From the NCBI RefSeq assembly GCF_002043005.1, contig NZ_CP020331.1, positions 529,080 to 593,079 of the forward strand: DNA of 64,000 nt, given 5' to 3'. A program made the translations under genes and the position numbers. The notes under the pieces were generated by a model. That model did no database searches, was not told the DNA's origin, and saw only the letters and a program-made list of their open reading frames with translations. This stretch comes from Martelella mediterranea DSM 17316. Its GTDB lineage: Bacteria; Pseudomonadota; Alphaproteobacteria; Rhizobiales; Rhizobiaceae. Shown here piece by piece: positions 9,145-17,941 of this stretch (positions are counted from its first letter, which is position 1; every line of letters starts with the position of its first letter).

Positions 9145-9924
9145 CTACCCCCTGAAGCGGGAAACGAAGGCCTGAAGCCTCGGATTTTGCGGATTGAGGA
9201 TCACCTGGTCGGGCGAGCCGGTTTCCGCGATCACGCCCTGGTCCAGGAACAGGACCCGGCTCGAGACATCGGCGGCAAAGGCCATTTCATGGGTCACGAT
9301 CGCCATGGTCATGCCGTCCTCGGCGAGCTTGCGGATAACGGCGAGAACCTCGCCCACGAGTTCGGGATCAAGCGCGCTGGTCACCTCGTCGAGCAGCAGA
9401 ACCTCCGGCTCCATCGCCAGCGCGCGGGCAATCGCGACGCGCTGTTTCTGGCCGCCGGAGAGATGATTGGGGTAGGCAGCGTGTTTTTCGGCGAGACCGA
9501 CCTGGCCGAGAAGTTCCATTGCGTGGGCGATGGCCTCCTTCTTCGGCTTGCGGCAGACGATCACCGGCCCTTCGATCACGTTTTCGAGCACCGTCTTGTG
9601 CGGAAACAAATTGAAATGCTGGAACACCATGCCGACATGGCGGCGAAGCGTGCCGATGCCGATCTTGTCGCCGGCATCGCGGAAACTGGTTCCCACGTCG
9701 CGTCCGCGAAAGCGGATCGTGCCGCCGGTGGGCGTCTCCATGACGTTGAGGCAGCGGATGAAGGTGGACTTGCCGGACCCCGAGGGCCCAATCAGGGCAA
9801 CCACCTCGCCGCGCGTCAATGTCAGGTCGATCCCTTTCAGGACCTCGTGAATGCCGTAGCTTTTCTGAAGGCCGGCAGCTTCGAGAACCGGCGCGCCGGT
9901 CTGGCTTTGCTGTGTCATATTCAT
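9145..9924 (-). CDS. Polar amino-acid ABC transporter ATPase
   Basis: 259 residues from the ATG at 9924 (AGGGAAGG site upstream; a second ATG at 9918 is equally possible). Walker [10 protein letters not shown], the Q-loop region [10 protein letters not shown], signature LSGGQKQR, Walker [13 protein letters not shown] and the switch-histidine ITHEM are all present. The closest family is the GlnQ/HisP-type ATPases of polar amino-acid importers. It works with the permease immediately upstream, and probably with the binding protein at 17942. Confidence 0.92.
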   Translation of the reverse strand: MNMTQQSQTGAPVLEAAGLQKSYGIHEVLKGIDLTLTRGEVVALIGPSGSGKSTFIRCLNVMETPTGGTIRFRGRDVGTSFRDAGDKIGIGTLRRHVGMVFQHFNLFPHKTVLENVIEGPVIVCRKPKKEAIAHAMELLGQVGLAEKHAAYPNHLSGGQKQRVAIARALAMEPEVLLLDEVTSALDPELVGEVLAVIRKLAEDGMTMAIVTHEMAFAADVSSRVLFLDQGVIAETGSPDQVILNPQNPRLQAFVSRFRG

Positions 9925-9934
9925 CTTCCTTCCC

Positions 9935-10603
9935 TCAGTCGCTGACCCTGAGCCGTTTTTCAAACCAGTCCGCGGCCTGCATCAGAGGCAGCAGCACGAC
10001 GATGTAGAGCACGGCCATGACCGTGTAGGATTCCAGCGGCCGGTAGGTCTGGCCGTTCACCACCGCGGCCATATAGGCGAGGTCGGCAACCGAAATGACG
10101 GAGACGAGCGAGGTGTTCTTGAACTGGATGACCGACTGGTTGATGAAGGACGGCAGCACCCGTTTCAGCGCCTGCGGCAGAATGATCCGGCGCATCGATT
10201 GGAACGGGCTCATGCCGATCGCGGCCGCCGCCTCGCGCTGGCCCTTATCGATCGACACGATCCCGCCGCGGAAGATTTCCGCGTAAAAGGCGCCGACATA
10301 GAGTGACAGGGTCAGCATGGCGGCGAACCGGTTGTCGATGTTGACGCCGATCAGGAGCGGGAAGGCGTAGTAGAACCACAGCAGTTGCACTAGGAGCGGG
10401 CTGCAGCGGAAGATTTCCTGATAGATTCGCCCGATCCAGTTGAACACCCTAAACCGCGACAGCCGCGCCGCGCAGGTGATAAAGCCGAGGATCACTCCGA
10501 AAAAGATCGATCCGAACGTGTAGACAATGCTGATCCCGAGCCCGTAGAGGAACAGGTCGCGATACTGCCATACCGAATGAAAGTCCCAGTTATACTGCAT
10601 CAT
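9935..10603 (-). CDS. Polar amino-acid ABC transporter permease
   Basis: 222 residues with about five hydrophobic segments. The coupling-helix EAA motif is visible as [25 protein letters not shown]. This is the HisM/GlnP type, which can act as a homodimer, in keeping with only one permease gene here. The start is one of two tandem ATGs (10603 or 10600) after a GGGAG site. It lies 11 nt upstream of its ATPase and 253 bp downstream of the DapA-like gene. Confidence 0.92.
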   Translation of the reverse strand: MMQYNWDFHSVWQYRDLFLYGLGISIVYTFGSIFFGVILGFITCAARLSRFRVFNWIGRIYQEIFRCSPLLVQLLWFYYAFPLLIGVNIDNRFAAMLTLSLYVGAFYAEIFRGGIVSIDKGQREAAAAIGMSPFQSMRRIILPQALKRVLPSFINQSVIQFKNTSLVSVISVADLAYMAAVVNGQTYRPLESYTVMAVLYIVVLLPLMQAADWFEKRLRVSD

Positions 10604-10734
10604 CTTGCTCCCTGGCTGTCATGTCGATGCCTTGTCAGGGCCAATCTTCGCCCGGAACACTGCTCCTGATGCCGTTTCTCGTTCATTTCGGTTCCCCTCG
10701 TTATGGTGAAGCCCGGCCCCTCTCGAGATAAGGA

Positions 10735-10753
10735 GCCGGCGTCTGTCGCCGGC
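10735..10753. other. GC hairpin in the gap between the dapA-like gene and the permease
   Basis: GCCGGCG, loop TCTGT, CGCCGGC: a perfect 7-bp stem with no T-run on either strand. It lies in the 253-bp gap (10604-10856), the largest in this minus-strand run. It may mark partial termination or mRNA processing between the enzyme genes and the transporter genes. I see no gene in the gap. Confidence 0.35.
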
Positions 10754-10856
10754 GCGCTGACCGGCATTCCTGTTAGCCGTTGCCGCGCGCCGGGCAATTG
10801 TCCTTGCGCAAATCCGGACCGAAACGGGCGGATTTCCGTCGGGTTGCCGCGATGTC

Positions 10857-11774
10857 TCAGCGCGCGCCGAGCACGCCGGAGGCCGCCGACGTGTAGCGGT
10901 TCAGGATGCCGGCGAGGCGCTCGCGGTTGGCGTCGGAGACCGGTACCATGGGCAGCCGCATTTCCGGACCCGAAAGGTTGTTCAGCGCCAGCGCCGCCTT
11001 GACCGGGCCGGGATTGCTTTCGACGAACATGCCATCGGTGAGTTCCGCCACCAGATCGTGCAGCGCAAGCGCGTGGGCGGTATTGCCCTCATGCCAGGCC
11101 CTGACCATCGCCACCATCGTGTCCGGCGCGACATTGGCGACGACGGAGGTGACCCCGACCGCGCCGAGCGACAGGAACGGCAATGTCAGCCCGTCATCGC
11201 CCGAATGCACGATCAGCTCGTCGCCGCAGGCGCGGCGCAGCTCGCTGACCCGGGCGGCGGAGCCGCCGGCCTCCTTGATGGAGAAGATATTGGCGTGCTT
11301 GCGCATCAGCGTCGCGCAGGTTTCCGGCGCGATCTCGACGCCGCAGCGGCCGGGCACCGAGTAGAGCATGACGGGCAGCGCGGTCGCCCCGGCCACGGCG
11401 CCGTAATGGGCGATGAGGCCCGCCTGGGTCGGCTTGTTGTAATAGGGTGTGACGACCAGCACGGCGTCGGCGCCGGCCGCTTCGGCGCGGCGGATCTTCT
11501 CAACCGCCTTCTTGGTGTCGTTGGCGCCAGCGCCCGCCATGACCAGCGCGCGGCCCTTGGTTTTCTCGACCGTGCGGGCGATCAGTTGATCGGCCTCGTC
11601 ATCGGAAAGGGTCGCGGCCTCGCCGGTGGTGCCGACGGGCACGAGACCGGCGACGCCGGCGGCGATCTGCCGCTCCACAAGCGCATCGAAGGCGACAAAA
11701 TCGATCGATCCATCGCGAAACGGGGTCACGAGGGCGGTGAAAACGCCGGTAAAGCGGCTCCTGAGTTTGTTCAT
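10857..11774 (-). CDS. dapA: DapA-family aldolase/lyase (4-hydroxy-tetrahydrodipicolinate synthase type)
   Basis: 305 residues from the ATG at 11774 (GGAG 6 nt upstream). The open frame continues upstream, but that part is the shadow of the next gene. The TIM-barrel features of DapA are clear: GTTGE at 48-52, TPYYNKPTQ near 109-117, Y138 and R143 in MLYSVPGR, and the Schiff-base K167 in FSIKEAGG. The DHDPS-type arginine favours a pyruvate plus aspartate-semialdehyde-like reaction. Relatives in this family also act as deaminases in hydroxyproline catabolism. Its place in a catabolic-looking cluster makes it more likely a paralogue than the housekeeping lysine enzyme. Confidence 0.85.
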   Translation of the reverse strand: MNKLRSRFTGVFTALVTPFRDGSIDFVAFDALVERQIAAGVAGLVPVGTTGEAATLSDDEADQLIARTVEKTKGRALVMAGAGANDTKKAVEKIRRAEAAGADAVLVVTPYYNKPTQAGLIAHYGAVAGATALPVMLYSVPGRCGVEIAPETCATLMRKHANIFSIKEAGGSAARVSELRRACGDELIVHSGDDGLTLPFLSLGAVGVTSVVANVAPDTMVAMVRAWHEGNTAHALALHDLVAELTDGMFVESNPGPVKAALALNNLSGPEMRLPMVPVSDANRERLAGILNRYTSAASGVLGAR

Positions 11775-11797
11775 GTTGTTCTCCTCTGATTGGAATA

Positions 11798-12544
11798 TCA
11801 CCGGGCGGCGAGGCTGTCGGCGAGTGAATAGCGGCGGGGTTCGCGATGACCGGAGCTCAGCCACTGGGCTGCGGCGATGGCGCCCTCGGCATAGGCCGAA
11901 AGCGTGTGGACCTGATAGGTGAAACGGGCCTCCGCCGAACCGAGATCGAAGCTGACGGCGTTGATGCCCACCGTGTCGCCCTCGCGGAATACGGTGATCG
12001 GCGTCTTTGCGGCGGCAAAGCCCATGACGGCGGTTCTCGCCTCCTCGATCTGTCCGGCCAGCAGTCTGGACGTTCCCGAAGGCTCGGCCTTCTTGCGGAC
12101 GTGATAGGTCTCGCTCACGCGCGGCTCGCCTTCCGGCATCATCCGGGCAAAGCCGAGAACGTTCAGGCGAAAGGCCTCGAAGCCGCGGGCGAAATTCGCG
12201 CTGATCAGCATAGGCCGGTGGGCGCAGCAGGCCGACAGGCGGGCATCGTCCTCGGCGGAGAACCCGGTCGTGCCGATGACCACGGGTATGCTCTTGACGC
12301 CGATGGCGTCCTGAAGCGCCATGCTGGCTTGCGGGGTCGAAAAATCGATGATGACGTCGCAATGGCTCTTCATCGCCGCGTCGGCGGGGCGATATTCGAT
12401 GCTGCTGCCGGCGACGGGCTTGCCGACAAGCCTTGACCCCGGCGACACCAGCGCCGCCGCAAGCTCAAGGCCGGGATTGGAGACGATCAGCTCCACGAGA
12501 CTGGTTCCGACACGGCCCGAAGCGCCGAGAATTCCGATACGCAT
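11798..12544 (-). CDS. Divergent dihydrodipicolinate reductase (DapB) family protein
   Basis: 248 residues. The N-terminal dinucleotide site is GILGASGRVG and the IGTTGF motif is at about 90-95. The catalytic motif E-x-H-H-x-x-K-x-D-A-P-S-G-T of DapB reads here S-E-T-Y-H-V-R-K-K-A-E-P-S-G-T (144-158). The second histidine and the lysine are kept, but the first histidine (E. coli H159) is Tyr147 and the aspartate is Ala153. It follows the aldehyde dehydrogenase gene by 10 bp and precedes the DapA-family gene by 23 bp. The change and the context suggest a related cyclic imine substrate instead of, or besides, dihydrodipicolinate. Confidence 0.8.
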   Translation of the reverse strand: MRIGILGASGRVGTSLVELIVSNPGLELAAALVSPGSRLVGKPVAGSSIEYRPADAAMKSHCDVIIDFSTPQASMALQDAIGVKSIPVVIGTTGFSAEDDARLSACCAHRPMLISANFARGFEAFRLNVLGFARMMPEGEPRVSETYHVRKKAEPSGTSRLLAGQIEEARTAVMGFAAAKTPITVFREGDTVGINAVSFDLGSAEARFTYQVHTLSAYAEGAIAAAQWLSSGHREPRRYSLADSLAAR

Positions 12545-12554
12545 TGTACTCTCC

Positions 12555-13955
12555 TTAGTCGATCACGACCTTCTGTTCCGACATTTCCCGGATGGCGACG
12601 CGCACGCCCTCGCGGCCGAGGCCGGAACGCTTGATGCCGCCGAAGGGCACATGCTCGGCGCGGAAATCCGGCCCCTCATTGATCATCACGCCGCCAACGG
12701 CGAGGTTGCGGGAAAACATACGGATCAGGGCATGGTCGTTGGTAAAGACGCCCGCCTGCAGCCCGTATTCCCCGGCATTGACCTCCGCGATCGCCGCGCC
12801 GGCGTCGGAAAAGCGGCGGATCGCGATCACGGGGCCGAAGGTCTCCTCGGCAATGACCGGAGCATTGGCGGCGACATCGGTGAGAACGGTCGGTGCGAAA
12901 ACGGTGCCATCATGATTGCCGCCGGCAAGCAGCCGGCCCTCGCCGGCGCTGACCGTCGCCGCGATCCTTTCGGCGACCATGCGAGCCGCAGGCAGGTCGA
13001 TCACGGTGCCCATGTCGGTGTCGTCACGCGCAGGGTCTCCGAATTCCACCCCGTCCACGGCGGCCATCAGCCTGTCGGTGAAAGGCTTTTCGATATCGGC
13101 GTGGAGATAGAGCTTCTTGACGGCGGCGCAGCTCTGGCCGGCGATCTCGAAACGGTGGCCGATCGTGGTGGCGACGGCACGGTCGAGGTCAGCATCGGGC
13201 AGGACGAACAATGGGTCGTTGCCGCCAAGCTCCATCAGGCAGCGCACCAGACCGCTGGCGTTTTTGAGCGCCAGCCCGGCCGCCGGTCCGCCCGTGAACG
13301 AAAGCAGGTCTATCGGCGCGCGGGCAAGGGCAAGGGCCGCCTCCGCCCCACCATTGACGACCTGGAACAGGTCGTCCGGCCAGCCCGCCTTGCGCGCCAG
13401 CTCGCAAAGCCTGTTGGCGGCAAGCGGCGCCTTCGGCGAGGGCTTGGCGACCACGGCATTGCCGGCGGCGATCGCCGGGCCGAGCTTGTGGCACAGCAGA
13501 TTGACCGGATAGTTGAAGGGCGTGATCGCCCCGACAACGCCGACGGGCTCATAGGTGACGGTCGCAAGCCGGTCGGCGCCACCCTCGACGACGGCGCAAT
13601 GCAGGGCCTCACCGTCAAGGAAGGTGGCTGCGTCGCCGGCAAGCTTCAGCGTGTTCTGGGCGCGGCGGATTTCGTTGCGGGCCTCCCGGATTGTCTTGCC
13701 CATTTCCGATGATACGATCCGCGCCAGATTTTCGGCATCGGCGGCCATTTCGGCGGCAAGCGCGTTCAGCAGCGCGCGGCGCGTGGCCGGGGTCGAGAAA
13801 CGGAAGGCGCGGGCGGCGGCCTTGGCGTTGATCACGGCGGCGTCGATCTCCACCGGCGTGTTCACGCAAAGCTCGCCCACCGGCGCGCCGGAAAACGGGT
13901 TGCGGATGGAAATCGTTTCTGTTTGCGGCAGGATCGCCGCCTGTGCCTGTGCCAT
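12555..13955 (-). CDS. NAD(P)-dependent aldehyde dehydrogenase
   Basis: 466 residues from the ATG at 13955, with a GAGG site 5 nt upstream that overlaps the stop of the preceding gene. An in-frame TTG at 13982 is less likely. The ALDH core is evident: TPFNYPVNLLCHKLGPA, KPSPKAP, SFTGG, the glutamate in ELGGND and the catalytic Cys in AGQSCAAVKKLY. The probable role is to oxidise a semialdehyde released by the other enzymes of the cluster. Substrates such as aminoadipate, ketoglutarate or succinate semialdehyde are all possible and cannot be separated from sequence alone. Confidence 0.88.
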   Translation of the reverse strand: MAQAQAAILPQTETISIRNPFSGAPVGELCVNTPVEIDAAVINAKAAARAFRFSTPATRRALLNALAAEMAADAENLARIVSSEMGKTIREARNEIRRAQNTLKLAGDAATFLDGEALHCAVVEGGADRLATVTYEPVGVVGAITPFNYPVNLLCHKLGPAIAAGNAVVAKPSPKAPLAANRLCELARKAGWPDDLFQVVNGGAEAALALARAPIDLLSFTGGPAAGLALKNASGLVRCLMELGGNDPLFVLPDADLDRAVATTIGHRFEIAGQSCAAVKKLYLHADIEKPFTDRLMAAVDGVEFGDPARDDTDMGTVIDLPAARMVAERIAATVSAGEGRLLAGGNHDGTVFAPTVLTDVAANAPVIAEETFGPVIAIRRFSDAGAAIAEVNAGEYGLQAGVFTNDHALIRMFSRNLAVGGVMINEGPDFRAEHVPFGGIKRSGLGREGVRVAIREMSEQKVVID

Positions 13956-13962
13956 AGATGCC

Positions 13963-15300
13963 TCACTGGTCTTTCGGTTCAATTGGGGAGGAAGCCGCGG
14001 TGATCATCGCGTCGATCGGGACCGGGCGGATCGGCCATCGCCTGCCGGCCAGATTTTTGGCCGCGGGGACGGTCTGGTCCGGTCTGAGCTCGGCCATGAA
14101 TGCTGCCGTATTGTGGGCGCAGAACCGCCCCTGGCACGCGCCCATGGCGAAGCGGCCATTGTGCTTGATCTCGCGCTCCGAGGGCGCATCGACGCCGAGC
14201 ACGAGCCGCTTCAGATCGCCCGCGGTCTTGCCCTCGCAGCGGCAGAGGATCGTGTCATCGGGCAGCGCCGCGAACGGGGAGGCGCCTGATACCGGTGCGA
14301 AGATCCGGTCGAGCACCGCCTGCGCCGCGCGCATGTGCGCCAGCATTGCTTCGGGCCTTGGCGCATGTCCGGACAGCGCGGCAATCACCTGGCCCGCGGC
14401 CTTGCGCCCATCGGCTTCGGCGGCGCTGCTGCCCAGCGCCTCGCGCCCGTCGCCGGCATGGAGGATCAGGGGGTGGCTTGGGGAAGGCTGACCCTCCGGC
14501 GGCAATGCGAAATCATTGGGCCGGATACCGTCATGCAGGCCTACGCGATCGACGATGATTTCCCGGGTGCGGCCATTCCGATCGGCAAGCGTGACGGCGA
14601 AGCCGTCGTCGGTTCGACGGATATCGCGCACCGTTGTCGCCTGCAGAACCGGTATCCGCCGCGTGAGCAGCGTCGTCATGTAGCCGAGGGATTCCATCAG
14701 CAATTGGGGAAACCGGAAAAGCTGAAAGCCGGCGGCAACCGCCCTGAAGGGCGCGCCCGCTTCGACGACCGCCACCGGCGGATTGCCAAGCCGCGTCATC
14801 TGGGCCGCGACGGCGAGAAGGAGCGGGCCGTTGCCCGCGAGCAGGACGCGGCCCTGCGGCGGCCGTCCGGTTTCCTTCATCATCACCTGCAGGCCGCCGG
14901 CGGTGGAAACGCCGGGCAGGTGCCAGCCGGGACGCGGCAGAATTTTCTCGACCGCCCCGGTTGCGATGATCACCGCCTGCGGCCGGCGCGCTTCGATATG
15001 CCCTGTCCGGCGGTTTTCGGTGACCACCCAGCCGTCGCCGTCGACCGCGATGAAGACCTGTTCATGGTGGATCGGGATGTTTTCAGCGGCCTGTCTCAGC
15101 CGCGCAAAACGCGCCTTGGCCGCGCGCGGCTGCGGGATCGGGGTGACGCCGTCGATGGGCTGGCGGAAGATCGCGCCGCCGATCGTCGGGCGTTGTTCGA
15201 TGATCTCGACCGAAACACTGGCGCGCTTCAGCGTGGCGGCGGCCGCGAGCCCTGCCGGACCGGCGCCGATGATCAGCACTTCAACCACGGGCTCAGACAT
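13963..15300 (-). CDS. FAD/NAD(P)-binding subunit of a three-component amino-acid/opine-type dehydrogenase
   Basis: 445 residues. An N-terminal FAD site, LIIGAGPAGLAAAATL (9-24), is followed by a pyridine-nucleotide-disulphide-oxidoreductase-like body. A BFD-like [2Fe-2S] region sits near the C-terminus (CRC, then CQGRFC about 35 residues later). This arrangement is known from HcnB, opine oxidase OoxA and D-hydroxyproline dehydrogenase large subunits. The ATG at 15300 overlaps the stop of the small ferredoxin-like gene (ATGTCTGA), a sign of translational coupling and a shared complex. Confidence 0.85.
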   Translation of the reverse strand: MSEPVVEVLIIGAGPAGLAAAATLKRASVSVEIIEQRPTIGGAIFRQPIDGVTPIPQPRAAKARFARLRQAAENIPIHHEQVFIAVDGDGWVVTENRRTGHIEARRPQAVIIATGAVEKILPRPGWHLPGVSTAGGLQVMMKETGRPPQGRVLLAGNGPLLLAVAAQMTRLGNPPVAVVEAGAPFRAVAAGFQLFRFPQLLMESLGYMTTLLTRRIPVLQATTVRDIRRTDDGFAVTLADRNGRTREIIVDRVGLHDGIRPNDFALPPEGQPSPSHPLILHAGDGREALGSSAAEADGRKAAGQVIAALSGHAPRPEAMLAHMRAAQAVLDRIFAPVSGASPFAALPDDTILCRCEGKTAGDLKRLVLGVDAPSEREIKHNGRFAMGACQGRFCAHNTAAFMAELRPDQTVPAAKNLAGRRWPIRPVPIDAMITAASSPIEPKDQ

Positions 15301-15547
15301 AACCGCCCTCCATGCTTTCCACCTGCATGCCTTCGCGAGCAGGGGTCAGGCAGGTTTCGCGCGCGATCCCGTCGACCCGCGCGACACAGCCCTGGCAAGC
15401 GCCGATGCCGCAGAAATAGCGGGTCGGCTGGCCGAGCCCGTCGGCGCCGAACTGCGTCACGCCTTCGGCGGCAAGGGCGGCGGCGATGGTTTCGCCCGGG
15501 CGGAAGACGATTTCGCGCCCCATGAAGAAGAATGTCCCCCGGCTCAT
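15293..15547 (-). CDS. Small [2Fe-2S] subunit of the three-component dehydrogenase
   Basis: 84 residues. The plant-type ferredoxin cysteine pattern is visible as CGIGACQGC plus a later Cys in RETCLTPA. HcnA/OoxC-like small subunits have this size and motif and pass electrons between the two flavin subunits. Both ends overlap neighbours: its ATG overlaps the previous stop as ATGA, and its stop overlaps the next ATG. Confidence 0.85.
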   Translation of the reverse strand: MSRGTFFFMGREIVFRPGETIAAALAAEGVTQFGADGLGQPTRYFCGIGACQGCVARVDGIARETCLTPAREGMQVESMEGGYV

Positions 15548-16719
15548 GCCGCCACCTCGCAGATGCCGAAGCGGGCGGGATCGAACGGGCTGATATCGAT
15601 CGACGGGCGCTCTCCGGTGACAAGTTCGGCGATCGTCCTGCCGGTGACCGGGCCAAGGCAGATGCCATCACCTTCAAAGCCGGTGGCGATGAAGCCGTTT
15701 TCTATGCCGGGCAGCCTGCCAATCAGCGGCAATCCGTCGGAAACGGCGGTGCGCGCGCCGGCGAAGGCCCTGAGAAGTCGAAGCCGCGCGAGCCCCGGCA
15801 CCAGCGCGACGGCATCGCTCAGGATGCGGGACACCGCCTCGAGATCGTTGACCTTGCGGTCGCCAAAGGCTTCGCGCGTGCCGCCGATCAGGAATTGCCC
15901 CGTCTCCAGCGGGTCGATGACAAGCCCAAACCCGCGTCCGGGCGGGGCGGCGTCGCTGGTGCCGGAACGCTTGGAAAGCAGATAGCGGCCCGACATGATC
16001 GCGCCGGGCATGGATGCGTTGAGGGCGACGGCGCGTTCGGTCACGAGCAATTGCCCCTTGCGCGGAATGAGGCCGGCGCCGACATTGACCAGACGCTCGG
16101 AACCGGAGCCGGCGCAGATGATGACAGCGTCGGCGGCAAGAAACCCGTTGTCGGTTTCAACGCCCTCGACCCGTTCGCCATTGCCGGCAAGCCGCAGGCG
16201 GCTGGCGCGGGTATTGCGGTGGACGGCGATGCCGGCGGCTCCGATCAGCCGGTGAACGATCCGGTAGCCGATCGCGTGTCCCTCCGCATGAACTTCGACG
16301 GCAAGGGACGCGCTTTCGGAAAGCGCCGGAAAGCGCCGGCGCAAGGCGCAGCTGTTGAGGTCCTCCACGCTCACGCCGGCGGACGAAAGGGCTGCTGCAT
16401 GCGCCTCCAGCACCGTGCATTCTTCCGCGCTGGAGGCAATGATGAAGGTCGAGCGCTGCTTGAACAGGCCGGCGAACAGTCCGTCTTCGGCAAGCCTGCG
16501 GTAAAGCGCAATGCCTTCCAGGGCCGTCGTCATCATCGGGCCGGGACGCTTGCTGGCCGCGGAGACCGCGCCATCGGCAGCACCGGTCGCTTCCGCCGCC
16601 GGCGCGCTGCTGTCGATCAGCGTGACGCGGACGCCCTTTTTCGCCAGAAAATAGGCGGTCGCCGCGCCGACGATGCCGGAACCGATAACGATGGCGGATG
16701 GTGAGGAGCGGGCATGCAT
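15544..16719 (-). CDS. DadA-type FAD-dependent oxidoreductase subunit of the three-component dehydrogenase
   Basis: 391 residues if started at the ATG at 16719, which puts the FAD motif IVIGSGIVGAATAYFLA about ten residues from the N-terminus, as is usual for this family. The longer ATG at 16812 would add 31 basic residues and has no ribosome site. The DAO fold continues with GRYLLSKRSG and a C-terminal FEGDGICLGPVTG. With the two genes downstream it makes a HcnABC/Oox/hydroxyproline-dehydrogenase-like set that should oxidise a C-N bond of an amino or imino acid. First gene of the minus-strand operon. Confidence 0.85.
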   Translation of the reverse strand: MHARSSPSAIVIGSGIVGAATAYFLAKKGVRVTLIDSSAPAAEATGAADGAVSAASKRPGPMMTTALEGIALYRRLAEDGLFAGLFKQRSTFIIASSAEECTVLEAHAAALSSAGVSVEDLNSCALRRRFPALSESASLAVEVHAEGHAIGYRIVHRLIGAAGIAVHRNTRASRLRLAGNGERVEGVETDNGFLAADAVIICAGSGSERLVNVGAGLIPRKGQLLVTERAVALNASMPGAIMSGRYLLSKRSGTSDAAPPGRGFGLVIDPLETGQFLIGGTREAFGDRKVNDLEAVSRILSDAVALVPGLARLRLLRAFAGARTAVSDGLPLIGRLPGIENGFIATGFEGDGICLGPVTGRTIAELVTGERPSIDISPFDPARFGICEVAA

Positions 16720-16873
16720 TTGGTTTGACCGGTATGATGACGTTCGATATCGGTCATATTGACGGCTGTCGGCTTCGGGCGTCGATACAAGAGAATGGCC
16801 TTCAAAGGTCATGTTTTTTGTATCAGGTTAGCGGCCGGCCACCCCTTAAAAGAGAAGAAAGGGGATTTTCGCG
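16720..16873. promoter_or_regulatory. Divergent promoter region with GATACAA/TTGTATC inverted repeat
   Basis: The region lies between the FAD-oxidase gene (minus) and the LysR gene (plus). It contains GATACAA at 16784-16790 and its exact inverse TTGTATC at 16818-16824, separated by 27 bp. This is plausible as the binding site of the adjacent LysR-type regulator, but the spacing is wide for a single classic T-N11-A box. Confidence 0.45.
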
Positions 16874-17797
16874 ATGGCAAAGATCAGTCTTACGCTGGTG
16901 CAGACCTTCTATCATGTGGCGCGCAACGGCTCGTTCTCGGCGGCGGCGCGCGAGCTGAACCTGTCCTATCAGTCCGCCGCCAACCATGTGCGCCGGCTCG
17001 AGCAGATTTTGAAAAGCAGGCTGATCGAATCCGAGCAGGGGGCCAAGCGCATCACGCTCACGCCGCGCGGGCGCGCGCTGTACAATCTGCTCCATCCCGA
17101 ACTCGACATCATGCTGGAACGGCTGACGACGCTGATCGAGAACCAGCGCTCCGCGCTCCGGGTGGGCATGCCGCAGGCGATCTTCTTCTATCTGTTTCCC
17201 AAGGTTCTGGCCCGCTTCCGCGAGGCTTTTCCGGAGATGGAGTTTTCCGTCTACGAGCGCGATACGGTGCTGGCCGAACTGGTGAAGAATGGCAGCCTCG
17301 ATGTCTGCATCTCGGAACGCTATTTCGGCGATCCCGTCGTACCGCAGCGCATGCTCGGAAGCTACCGGCTTTCGCTGGTTTTCCCGCGTGCCTGGGGCGA
17401 TGTTCCGGCGCAGGAGGATATTCCGGACTGGGCCGCGGACAAGCCGTTCGTGACCTATGAACCCGGGCAGACGCTGCGCAATGTCTCGGTCGATTTTCTC
17501 GGCCGTGGCGGCAGGGCCGTTCACCCCGCGATTTCGACGTCGGGCAGTTCCAGCGTGAAGCTGTGCGTCGAGGAGGGGCTCGGCTTTTCCATCATTCCCT
17601 CATGGTGCGTGGCCTCCGATGACGAGAAGGTCGCCTCGCTCCGCCTCACCAGCCTGCCGGAAATCCGGGTCTATTTCGGCAGTGCCGGCTTCCTGCAAAC
17701 CCACCCCATGGTCCAGCAGCTTTACGAGGATTGCCAGCGCGAACTGGTGGGGCCGGTTCTGGACCCGCCGAGCGGCGATATCCTGCCGCCTCTATGA
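16874..17797 (+). CDS. LysR-family transcriptional regulator
   Basis: 307 residues. The N-terminal winged helix-turn-helix at 5-65 includes ARNGSFSAAARELNLSYQSAANHVRRLE, and a periplasmic-binding-like effector domain follows from about 90. The ribosome site is the GAAAGGGG before the ATG. Divergent orientation relative to the dehydrogenase operon and proximity to the binding-protein gene make it the likely local activator, responding to the imported compound or an intermediate. Confidence 0.9.
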   Translation: MAKISLTLVQTFYHVARNGSFSAAARELNLSYQSAANHVRRLEQILKSRLIESEQGAKRITLTPRGRALYNLLHPELDIMLERLTTLIENQRSALRVGMPQAIFFYLFPKVLARFREAFPEMEFSVYERDTVLAELVKNGSLDVCISERYFGDPVVPQRMLGSYRLSLVFPRAWGDVPAQEDIPDWAADKPFVTYEPGQTLRNVSVDFLGRGGRAVHPAISTSGSSSVKLCVEEGLGFSIIPSWCVASDDEKVASLRLTSLPEIRVYFGSAGFLQTHPMVQQLYEDCQRELVGPVLDPPSGDILPPL

Positions 17798-17941
17798 CCC
17801 GACATACAAAAAAGCGCACAAGCGCCGTCTTTTCTCTAGCATTGTCTCGATCGGCTGAGCCGCTAGCCTGTTCCCGACGTGACCGATGGGGGTTGCGGTT
17901 CGAAAAAAACGATCAATCCGGGGAATTATGGAGATCTCTCA

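Noticed and set aside
11775..12362. Long N-terminal extension of the DapA frame
   Set aside because: It overlaps the DapB-like gene. A good ribosome site and the family start support the ATG at 11774.
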